Position numbers and translations under genes: made by a program. This document shows positions 17,631 through 23,934 of a DNA stretch of 23,934 nucleotides, piece after piece. The notes under the pieces were generated by a model that was given only the letters and a program-made list of their open reading frames with translations, did no database searches and was not told the origin of the DNA. Each line of letters begins with the position of its first letter. The first letter of the stretch is position 1. This stretch comes from Desulfocapsa sp. (GTDB lineage: Bacteria; Desulfobacterota; Desulfobulbia; Desulfobulbales; Desulfocapsaceae), in contig DAOWDZ010000033.1 in NCBI GenBank assembly GCA_030638765.1, positions 1-23,934 on the forward strand, written 5' to 3'.

Positions 17631-17742
17631 TCCAGGTACCCCTCATTCTCTTGCCAGTTGACAACCAGGCAAACTCGCTGATATATTATTAAAAATAATT
17701 TCACATACCTTTTTCATATCCACCTCTACAACAATCTTTGAA

Positions 17743-19242
17743 ATGCCTGAAAACAAATCCACCGTCTTCAACAAAAAAGTCTATGCCTTCTTTGCATGCC
17801 TCTGTCTTTTCGGGAGCATATTTATTGCTCTCCCAATCATCAAAGGTTCTCCCACAGAGGATCTTAAAAAAACGACATTTGAATATATCACAAAGATACG
17901 AGGTGAGAAAAAACAGGAGGTTATTGCTTATTTTGAGGAGATAAAAACTCAGGCTCAAAACATTCGTAATGATCAACAGATGCTGGATTTTTTTAATTTA
18001 CTGAAAACCAGTCAGGATAACCCTTCTCTGGAATTTGAGATAGATAAACATTACGTAAGCTCATATGGGAATTTTTACGACATCCTTTTTATCAATCCTA
18101 AAGGCGATATTTTTCATTCTATAAAAAAAGAAGCCGACTATAAAAAGAATATCTTCACGTCAGAAATTTCAAATGCAAAACTGGCAAAAGCGTTAAAACA
18201 TCCCACCACTGATGGTTTTGTTGAATATGAATATTATCCACCATCAAATGAAGCGGCTGCATTTTTTACCGTCACATTACAGGAAGAAGACAAACATATT
18301 GGCTGGTTTGTCCTGCAATGCGAAATAAACAACCTCAATGCCATCCTTAAAAACAGAAACGGACTGGGAAGAACTGGCGAAGTCTATCTTGTAAACAAAG
18401 ACAAACTGATGCTCTCCGAATCACGATTCATTGGAGACAGCACTATTCTACACTTACAGATCGACACTCTCGCTGTCAAAGAAGCCCTGCTATTCAGCAA
18501 GGGTGAAAAAATCATAAATGATTACCGGGGTATTAATGTATTCAGTTCCTTTGAGATGTTTGATCTGTTTGGTTCTCATTGGATTATTCTTGTCGAAATA
18601 GATGAAGATGAGGTGATCACTGAACATTTCAAGAAACATCAAAAATATTTTATAAAAGAATTTATCGAATATATCGCCATAAAAGAAATAGAAATAAGTA
18701 CCCCCGCGACACTTACAGATCTACGAATACAAAAGGTGGAAATGAATGAGTTCACAAAATCCGACACGAGCTCTTACCTTGTAACAGAGGGTGTGGCAAC
18801 ATGTACAGCCATCGCAATTTCTTACCCTGAGAAGTTTGGCTATCTTGCCCATATCTCTCCCACCGATGAAATCTATCTGGACAACATTTTCACAAAATAC
18901 TTATTGCGGGACAATTATCATAACTTTCTCAGTGAATTGATTAGAAAGATCAAGCACTTTGAAGTGTATCCCTATGAACTCAATAAAGTTCAATTTGTCA
19001 TCGTCGCCACTCATAGCGATAGCTTTGCAAAGGCCATCGACTGTATCCTTTCCCATGACATTGGACTGGCCAGCATCAAATTTATGTACAACCCGCTCTC
19101 ACAAAGTGCCAATGTGCTATTAACACCACCTGAATATGACGTTCATGTAATGTGGAACGGAGAGAAACACGCTTTTGAAAGTTCCAGAAAAACTGAGGAT
19201 CTTGGAACTATTCTTAAAAAAATTATTCAATATGACGTATGA
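17743..19242 (+). CDS. Membrane-anchored Cache sensor fused to a CheD-like domain
   Basis: The 499-residue protein starts with a membrane helix (KKVYAFFACLCLFGSIFIALPII, about 11-33, given here for its hydrophobic core only). A periplasmic helix and double-Cache-like sensor region follow (~45-295): FYDILFINPKGDIFHS, GLGRTGEVYLVNKDKLMLS, FGSHWIILVEIDEDEV. The C-terminal ~160 residues resemble CheD, the chemoreceptor glutamine deamidase: VTEGVATCTAIAIS then FGYLAHISP, and a late HDIGLASIKFMYN. Thr348, Cys354 and His370 have nearly the spacing of the Thermotoga CheD triad (T21, C27, H44). I see no second membrane helix after the Cache part, so the CheD-like part would lie outside the cytoplasm. 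No chemotaxis gene is nearby. The start has no clear ribosome site. The 3' end overlaps the convergent ZIP gene by 16 bases. Confidence 0.75.
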   Translation: MPENKSTVFNKKVYAFFACLCLFGSIFIALPIIKGSPTEDLKKTTFEYITKIRGEKKQEVIAYFEEIKTQAQNIRNDQQMLDFFNLLKTSQDNPSLEFEIDKHYVSSYGNFYDILFINPKGDIFHSIKKEADYKKNIFTSEISNAKLAKALKHPTTDGFVEYEYYPPSNEAAAFFTVTLQEEDKHIGWFVLQCEINNLNAILKNRNGLGRTGEVYLVNKDKLMLSESRFIGDSTILHLQIDTLAVKEALLFSKGEKIINDYRGINVFSSFEMFDLFGSHWIILVEIDEDEVITEHFKKHQKYFIKEFIEYIAIKEIEISTPATLTDLRIQKVEMNEFTKSDTSSYLVTEGVATCTAIAISYPEKFGYLAHISPTDEIYLDNIFTKYLLRDNYHNFLSELIRKIKHFEVYPYELNKVQFVIVATHSDSFAKAIDCILSHDIGLASIKFMYNPLSQSANVLLTPPEYDVHVMWNGEKHAFESSRKTEDLGTILKKIIQYDV

Positions 19243-20084
19243 TTAATAGTACAATCTCCACGCGACAACTCCCCTAAAGCCACATCAAGTATCATCATAA
19301 CCGTGAATCCTGTCATTGTGGCCATTGTCACTAAATCGATATTTTCATATTTTCTTTGAGACTCTGGAATCAACTCTTCAACCACAACAAAAATCATGGC
19401 TCCGGCAGCAAAACAGAGCGCATAGGGTAAAATACTCTGCAATCTCAAAACAAATAACGCCCCTAGAACTCCAGCAAGCGGTTCTATTGCACCTGAGGCC
19501 TGTCCCATAAAAAAACTTTTCCTTTTACTCATACCTTCTCTTCTTAAAGGCATGGATACAGCTGCACCCTCGGGGAAATTCTGAATCCCAATCCCTATAG
19601 CTAAAGCAATTGCTCCACCAATTGTAGCCGATGGAAGATCAGCTGCCACCGCCCCAAAAGCTACGCCCACGGCAAGACCTTCGGGTATGTTATGAAGGGT
19701 AATGGCAAGCACAAGTAACGTGCTTCGCTGCCATGAGGTTTTCACTCCTTCACTTTTATCAATACTCAGACTGGGATGAAGGTGAGGCAGAAATTTGTCT
19801 ATCACCCGCATAAAAATTCCACCCCCCATGAATCCGATAGCAGCCGTTAACCATGCAACCTGCCCAAACTGCTCAGCCATCTCTATTCCAGGAGCCAGTA
19901 GTGACCAGAAACTCGCTGCAATCATAACACCGGCGGCAAAACCAAGCATGGAATCCATGAGCTTGTGATTTACGGATCGAGTAAAAAAAACAAGCGCAGC
20001 ACCAGCGGCAGTTACTCCCCAGGTAAACAATGTAGCTACAAGTGCCTGGGTGACAGGGTTAAATTGTTGTATGAAATCTATCAT
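19227..20084 (-). CDS. ZIP family divalent metal transporter (ZupT/GufA-like)
   Basis: ZIP proteins move Zn, Fe or related divalent metals into the cytoplasm across the inner membrane. The 285-residue protein is almost all hydrophobic helices (about eight). The signature metal-site motifs are intact: HNIPEG (131-136) in helix 4, NFPEG (169-173) in helix 5, and VEELIPES (235-242) further on. A short His-containing loop (PHLHPSL, about 100-106) lies between helices 3 and 4, as in family members. The start ATG at 20084 follows AAGGTGG by eight bases. A 5-bp inverted repeat TGGTA-ATGAG-TACCA (20097-20111) overlaps the leader and could be an operator, but matches no known Zur or Fur site. The metal preference cannot be read from sequence. 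Confidence 0.93.
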   Translation of the reverse strand: MIDFIQQFNPVTQALVATLFTWGVTAAGAALVFFTRSVNHKLMDSMLGFAAGVMIAASFWSLLAPGIEMAEQFGQVAWLTAAIGFMGGGIFMRVIDKFLPHLHPSLSIDKSEGVKTSWQRSTLLVLAITLHNIPEGLAVGVAFGAVAADLPSATIGGAIALAIGIGIQNFPEGAAVSMPLRREGMSKRKSFFMGQASGAIEPLAGVLGALFVLRLQSILPYALCFAAGAMIFVVVEELIPESQRKYENIDLVTMATMTGFTVMMILDVALGELSRGDCTINHTSY

Positions 20085-20454
20085 TTAAAACCACCTTGGT
20101 AATGAGTACCACAAAAGAATCTTTATCCACAGTAACCTGAGAGTCCAGGTAAGGCAAGGTTCTGTTTTGTGTCATTACCATTACCTTGAACTTAACCACA
20201 CACTTGTGACAGGCTATTCACGAATTGAACCAATAGAGATCCTTGGGACAACCCTTCTCACTACCGCAATAAAAACAATCATTGGCAGCGAACATTTCCA
20301 ACAGATACTTTCCCTGTACTTTTTCCAAGGCCAAACCCTCAAGAACGGTATCTATTCGTACTATTACAATTCTGTTTCCTGCCCTTAAAAAACCTTCATA
20401 GGCAAAGTCCTCACTATAACCTTGAAAAAATTACTCGTTTTCGTTGATACCGTA
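20085..20454. other. Intergenic region between ZIP and TonB receptor genes
   Basis: The gap separates two divergent genes. It holds the possible ZIP operator at 20097-20111 and a minus-strand coding-like stretch (20218-20427, listed separately). I looked for a cobalamin riboswitch, expected before some TonB receptors, and saw no B12-box pattern. No terminator or RNA gene was seen. Confidence 0.5.
20218..20427 (-). pseudogene. Possible remnant of a small Cys-containing protein
   Basis: On the minus strand a frame of about 70 codons ends at the stop 20220-20218 and reads plausibly as protein: EGFLRAGNRIVIVRID, EKVQGKYLLEMFAAND, then CFYCGSEKGCPKDLYWFNS with a CX2C and a third Cys. It has no ATG or GTG before residue ~45. 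An ATG at 20399 with GAGG upstream lies in another frame and would join it only if one T were added to the T6 run at 20387-20392. A decayed or frameshifted small gene is possible, as is chance. The frame overlapping on the plus strand has no support. Confidence 0.25.
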
Positions 20455-20482
20455 TTTGACTTCTATTGGTCAAACCTATAGA
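20455..20482 (+). promoter_or_regulatory. Promoter with inverted repeat before the TonB receptor gene
   Basis: TTGACT (20456-20461) and TATAGA (20477-20482) are 15 bases apart. The -35 box lies in a perfect inverted repeat, TTTGAC (20455-20460) and GTCAAA (20469-20474) with 8 bases between, the layout of a dimeric regulator site. The regulator is unknown; the site is 91 bases before the chosen start. Confidence 0.4.
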
Positions 20483-20572
20483 CTCATATATATGTAAATA
20501 TTATTGTTTATATTTTGCTGTATTCTTAATTCAAGATATCCTCAAAATGAGGAACAGAAAAGTAGGTATGAA

Positions 20573-22684
20573 ATGAGATCCTGTACCAATCGACTGCACT
20601 CTCTCTTACTGGTGTTTATATTTTCCTTTTCTATCATTACAATTCCTAATCTATCCCAAGCTCTTGGGGGTATCACCAAAAAAGAAGATATTGCTCTTGC
20701 AGAACAACAGATGCTAGCCCTGTTCTACGAAACAAGTTCGCTTCCCACCAAAACACCGCAAACCTTTGATAAACTCCCCACCGTAATGACTGTGATTACA
20801 GCAGAGCAAATACGGCACATGGGTGCTCGTGATATGAAGGATGTACTCCGATTAATTCCAGGCCTGCAACTAGGCATCGGAGCTGTCGGCTATCCCCAGA
20901 TTACCTTTCGTGGAATGTCTTCCCATGGGGCAGAAAAGCTTAAATTCATGGTCGATGGTCATAGCGTTGACGTTGCTCTCACCGGAGGATCTGCTCTCTT
21001 TTTTGCCGATTACCCCATTGATTCTGTCCAGAAGGTCGAGTTCCTGCGTGGGCCTGGCTCTGCCCTCTACGGCAGCGAAGCTCTCCTGGGTGTCATTAAT
21101 ATTGTCACCAGAAAAAAGACTCTCCATGACAAAACAGAAATAACTGCCAGGTATGGTTCATTTGAAAGCCAGCGTTACAACCTTGAAAGTGCAGGATCAC
21201 TGGGCGCCGTACAAATTTATGGAAGTGCTAATTATCTGGACAGTAATGGTGCCAATGTATTTGTAGCCAAAGATGCTTTGTCGAACTCTGCCGTCAACCG
21301 TGACGTTTCTAATGCTCCAGGTCATAGTAACGAATGGGTGCAACGAACCACCCTGAACCTGAGTGCTGAAACTGAAGCCATACAGTTCCAGGGGCAATAT
21401 ATCCACCATCAGGACGGCGGCTTTTTCAACCCAGGCATGTCACTCACAGACCAGACAGCCATTGGACGTGATTACTTCTGGACAACCCTTGGGTACGAAG
21501 ATGACTTCCTCAACAAACAACTCACCTTCAAAGCACAACTAAGCTTCAACCGCTACAATCATGCCTATGACGTATCTATACAACCAGATGGATTCAGCAA
21601 CACCCGGTTTACCTATGACAATGGCATACATACAATCACCGAAGCAACCGTTGACGAATACGGATTAACGATGCAGGCCGACAGCTATGTTTTTAAGCAG
21701 CACACCGTTACTCTGGGAAGTGAGATAAAAAAGACCGACTTGTATGATGTTTTCACAACGGCAAACTATGATCCCTCTCCCCTGCCGGAAATGCAGGATC
21801 TGAGTGCCGACTTTAACTGGATGGAAGAAGGTGAACGGCTCTACTACGGTATTTTCATACAGGATCAATACCAGTACGGTGACAACCTTGTCGTTCTTAT
21901 TGGGGGCAGATATGACCATTACGATGACTTTGGTTCTGCATTCTCTCCTAATGTAGGAATAGCATATCATTTTCTTGCAAACTGGCAGTTCAAACTGCTC
22001 TATGGACAAGCTTTCCGGGCACCCAGTTTTCGTGAACTCTATAAATTACCTGCAGGAAGTTCCTTACTCGGAGCCCCTGATCTCAAAGCAGAATCAGTGA
22101 GAACGTGGCAAACGGTTTTTGAATGGAAGACCAGTAAAACTCTCACCACTGCCCTTACAACGTATTACAATGATTTTTTTGACACCATTGAAACGGTTGT
22201 CAATGAACAGGGAATATCAACTTATGAAAACCAGGAAGACAGCCACTCCATTGGTTTTGACCTGGAACTAAGAGGTAAATTACCAGTTTCCTCGGTGAAT
22301 CTTTCCTGGTTCACAGTTATTTCATATGTTGATAGCCGACAAAATAACGATGACAAGCGTCATGGTATTTCATCATGGCTGGGTTCTGCAGGTTTTGACT
22401 ATACCGTTAGCGAACATGTGATTTTTAATTCCACTCTCCACTATACCGGTGACGTCTATCTTGACTCCTCTGATCCCCGCGATGAACCTGAAAGCTATGT
22501 TCTCGTGGACACTGCAGTGACCATAGACAATATGATGGGCCATCTCCCCGGCCTTGATCTGACCTGGTCCATCCACAACCTGTTTGACCAGAATTATGAA
22601 TATCCTCAAATATCCGGAGCAATGCCAAATCATTTTCCACGTCCTGGAATATCAACTGAACTCTGGTTAACCTACCATTTTTAA
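20573..22684 (+). CDS. TonB-dependent outer-membrane receptor
   Basis: These 22-strand barrels import scarce ligands (iron chelates, B12, metals and others) with TonB energy. The plug domain (~55-185) is clear: LPTVMTVITAEQIRHMGARD, DVLRLIPGLQ, FRGMSSHGAEKLKFMVDG, VEFLRGPGSALYGSEALLGVINIVTRK. The barrel ends with HNLFDQNYEYPQISG and a terminal aromatic residue (LTYHF), as needed for assembly. I start at the ATG 20573, which gives 703 residues and a good signal peptide (LLLVFIFSFSIITIPNLSQA); AGTAGG lies upstream. A TTG at 20504 would add a poor leader. An N-terminal GGITKKEDIALAEQQ segment is unusual and has no obvious TonB box. The next gene follows after 16 bases, so an operon with the binding protein is likely. 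The ligand is unknown. Confidence 0.93.
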   Translation: MRSCTNRLHSLLLVFIFSFSIITIPNLSQALGGITKKEDIALAEQQMLALFYETSSLPTKTPQTFDKLPTVMTVITAEQIRHMGARDMKDVLRLIPGLQLGIGAVGYPQITFRGMSSHGAEKLKFMVDGHSVDVALTGGSALFFADYPIDSVQKVEFLRGPGSALYGSEALLGVINIVTRKKTLHDKTEITARYGSFESQRYNLESAGSLGAVQIYGSANYLDSNGANVFVAKDALSNSAVNRDVSNAPGHSNEWVQRTTLNLSAETEAIQFQGQYIHHQDGGFFNPGMSLTDQTAIGRDYFWTTLGYEDDFLNKQLTFKAQLSFNRYNHAYDVSIQPDGFSNTRFTYDNGIHTITEATVDEYGLTMQADSYVFKQHTVTLGSEIKKTDLYDVFTTANYDPSPLPEMQDLSADFNWMEEGERLYYGIFIQDQYQYGDNLVVLIGGRYDHYDDFGSAFSPNVGIAYHFLANWQFKLLYGQAFRAPSFRELYKLPAGSSLLGAPDLKAESVRTWQTVFEWKTSKTLTTALTTYYNDFFDTIETVVNEQGISTYENQEDSHSIGFDLELRGKLPVSSVNLSWFTVISYVDSRQNNDDKRHGISSWLGSAGFDYTVSEHVIFNSTLHYTGDVYLDSSDPRDEPESYVLVDTAVTIDNMMGHLPGLDLTWSIHNLFDQNYEYPQISGAMPNHFPRPGISTELWLTYHF

Positions 22685-22700
22685 TTCGAAATATTGTTTC

Positions 22701-23645
22701 TTGCGTAAACATATTCTATTTTTCATAACACTTGTTCCGCTGCTGTTTCTATCAGTTAACGTACATGCGGCACAAGCAGGTGAAAATTTTGGTATTGTCT
22801 TTCGTGATGACATTCCGATGCATCGGCAACTAGCCGACAAACTGGAAACAGAGATACGGAAAACCAGTGATGATAATGAGCTTTTTTTATACCCTATCAC
22901 CAAGGACTGGTCATTTGAAAAACAGACAGATCTGTTAAAGAGAAAACCTGAAAAATTGATCGCCATAGGAGATATTGCCCTCTCATTCTGCCTGGAGACC
23001 TCAACTGAAATACCAGGTGTTTTTCTTATGCTCACTTCTAAACATATGGTTGACAGGGCTGAAGCGACTGGAAAATGGAAGGGTGCCAAGGTATGGGTGG
23101 AGCCACAGATACAGTTTAAAGTTATTCACCAGCTCATGCCCGACGTTAAAACTGTCGGTATTGTACTTACCCCCAACTGCAAGGAATGCAACAGCAAATT
23201 CACCAGAGCAGCCGCTAAATATGACTTAAAACTCAACATAATACAGACCGAAGAAAGACGCCAGATCATACCTGCAATACAAAAAGTATTTAAACAATCG
23301 GATACCTATCTGTTATTACCTGATCCGATTTTACTTAACAATATCACCCTTCAGGAACTCCTCCGTTTGCAACGCGAACATCAACGCCCGCTGATTGGAC
23401 CTGCAATGCCGTTTGTTCGAATGGGTGCCATGCTGTCCATTAATTACAGATTGGAAAAACTTGTCAAATATCTTGCTAAACATATCAGTAATAAGACTAC
23501 TCCCATGGAGGATAAGAATAAACTTTCTGAATGCTGTCTTGAAATTTCAATCAACACACAGGTAAGCGAACAACTTGGGGTCAAAATAAAAACTGACACC
23601 ATGAAAGACAGAATAAAACTCATCACACCGGAGGTGGAAAATTGA
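22701..23645 (+). CDS. ABC-type substrate-binding protein (PF04392-like)
   Basis: This is a periplasmic binding protein of the uncharacterised ABC substrate-binding family. The 314-residue protein has a signal peptide (LFFITLVPLLFLSVNVHAAQA, shown in part: basic RKH head, hydrophobic core, AxA end) and no lipobox. It has two Rossmann-like lobes: EKLIAIGDIALSFCLE and IPGVFLML in the first, VKTVGIVLTPNCKECNSKF, YLLLPDPILL and RPLIGPAMPFVRMGAMLSI in the second. This strand order is that of the family. No permease or ATPase follows. Instead the next gene is a membrane sensor overlapping by TTGA, so the protein may present a ligand to the sensor rather than to a transporter. The start is TTG with weak ribosome site. 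Confidence 0.88.
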   Translation: MRKHILFFITLVPLLFLSVNVHAAQAGENFGIVFRDDIPMHRQLADKLETEIRKTSDDNELFLYPITKDWSFEKQTDLLKRKPEKLIAIGDIALSFCLETSTEIPGVFLMLTSKHMVDRAEATGKWKGAKVWVEPQIQFKVIHQLMPDVKTVGIVLTPNCKECNSKFTRAAAKYDLKLNIIQTEERRQIIPAIQKVFKQSDTYLLLPDPILLNNITLQELLRLQREHQRPLIGPAMPFVRMGAMLSINYRLEKLVKYLAKHISNKTTPMEDKNKLSECCLEISINTQVSEQLGVKIKTDTMKDRIKLITPEVEN

Positions 23646-23934
23646 ATATATTCCACCGACTCTTCTCCGGCAGCCTTCTCCGTCAGATCATCGTTGGGTT
23701 TACCCTGATTCTGATTATTTTTGGCACCATTCAAGTTAGTGCCCAGTTGATATTAGCAGTTCGTTTCTTTGATACACTGGCAGCTGACACGGGAAATCAA
23801 CAGGCGTTATTTCTAGCTAGATTAACATCTCTTGCCCTGTACACAGAAAACAAATCCCTTGCTCAAGAACCTCTTGAAGCGATAGTTGATCGTCCTGAAA
23901 TTTCATCAGCTGCCCTCTATCTTGATGATGGTAC
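23642..23934 (+). CDS. Membrane sensor protein, 5' part (probable histidine kinase or similar)
   Basis: The gene runs off the right edge; about 97 codons are seen. It starts with TTG at 23642, overlapping the upstream TGA as TTGA, with a strong GGAGG site about eight bases before. After a basic head (FHRLFSGSLLRQ) comes a membrane helix IIVGFTLILIIFGTIQVSAQL (in part: VGFTLILIIFG), then an extracytoplasmic region with a helix (FFDTLAADTGNQQALFLARL) and the start of a sensor fold (SAALYLDDG). This is the usual front of sensor histidine kinases, GGDEF proteins or chemoreceptors; which of these cannot be told. Coupling to the binding-protein gene suggests that it senses that protein's ligand or bound form. 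Confidence 0.75.
   Translation, partial: MNIFHRLFSGSLLRQIIVGFTLILIIFGTIQVSAQLILAVRFFDTLAADTGNQQALFLARLTSLALYTENKSLAQEPLEAIVDRPEISSAALYLDDG

Noticed and set aside
20167..20388. A 73-codon plus-strand frame upstream of the TonB receptor gene
   Set aside because: It starts with TTG without a ribosome site, has unlikely composition (many Tyr, His, Ser) and lies antisense to the more protein-like minus-strand frame.
20085..20572. Cobalamin or other riboswitch before the TonB-dependent receptor
   Set aside because: No B12-box or other conserved aptamer core could be seen on either strand, so the receptor cannot be called BtuB on this ground.
1..23934. CRISPR arrays, transposases, integrases, phage or toxin-antitoxin genes
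   Set aside because: No spaced direct repeats, no recombinase motifs and no paired small toxin-like genes were found; the window looks like core chromosome with some accessory sensor genes.

Overview
The window looks like an ordinary chromosomal stretch of an anaerobic or microaerobic Gram-negative bacterium, most likely Desulfobacterota (Desulfobulbales-like). That placement is an inference from several features: the order zapB-zapA-6S RNA-rny-tyrS, a reverse-type rubrerythrin, a PerR-type Fur protein, an HDOD protein beside a hybrid histidine kinase, a Cache sensor, and a TonB receptor next to an ABC-type binding protein. DNA is moderately AT-rich, ATG/GTG/TTG starts are all used, and no tRNA, rRNA, CRISPR array, insertion sequence or phage gene was seen.

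Layout, left to right. (1) 1-1830: 3' part of an alpha-glucan phosphorylase. (2) 1910-3615: a two-gene unit, a small unknown protein coupled by a GTGA overlap to a radical SAM protein. (3) 3696-4185: a PerR/Fur regulator with a PerR-box-like operator in its own promoter, ending at a strong bidirectional terminator (4217-4257). (4) 4284-8861, minus strand: a housekeeping block read zapB, zapA, a 6S RNA candidate, a structured RNA segment with its own terminator, then rny and tyrS. (5) 8877-9362, minus: a Nudix hydrolase. (6) 9485-16184, plus: a tight run of LysM lytic transglycosylase, divergent MoaE, HDOD protein, double-receiver hybrid histidine kinase and YihY membrane protein. (7) 16325-17630: reverse rubrerythrin with its terminator, then a nitroreductase. 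(8) 17743-19242: a membrane-anchored Cache sensor whose C-terminal part carries a CheD-like Thr-Cys-His triad. It converges on and overlaps a ZIP metal transporter gene (19227-20084, minus). (9) 20573 to the right edge: TonB-dependent receptor, ABC-type substrate-binding protein and the start of a membrane sensor. The last two genes overlap by TTGA, which suggests one outer-membrane-uptake and signalling cassette.

How the parts fit: block 4 joins division (ZapA/ZapB), global transcription control (6S RNA), mRNA decay (RNase Y) and translation (TyrRS). Block 6 mixes cell-wall remodelling and signalling. Blocks 3 and 7 are peroxide and oxygen defence. The most unusual item is the Cache-CheD-like fusion, because its single N-terminal membrane segment would place a normally cytoplasmic chemotaxis deamidase fold outside the membrane. 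The second is the structured RNA segment between the 6S candidate and its terminator.
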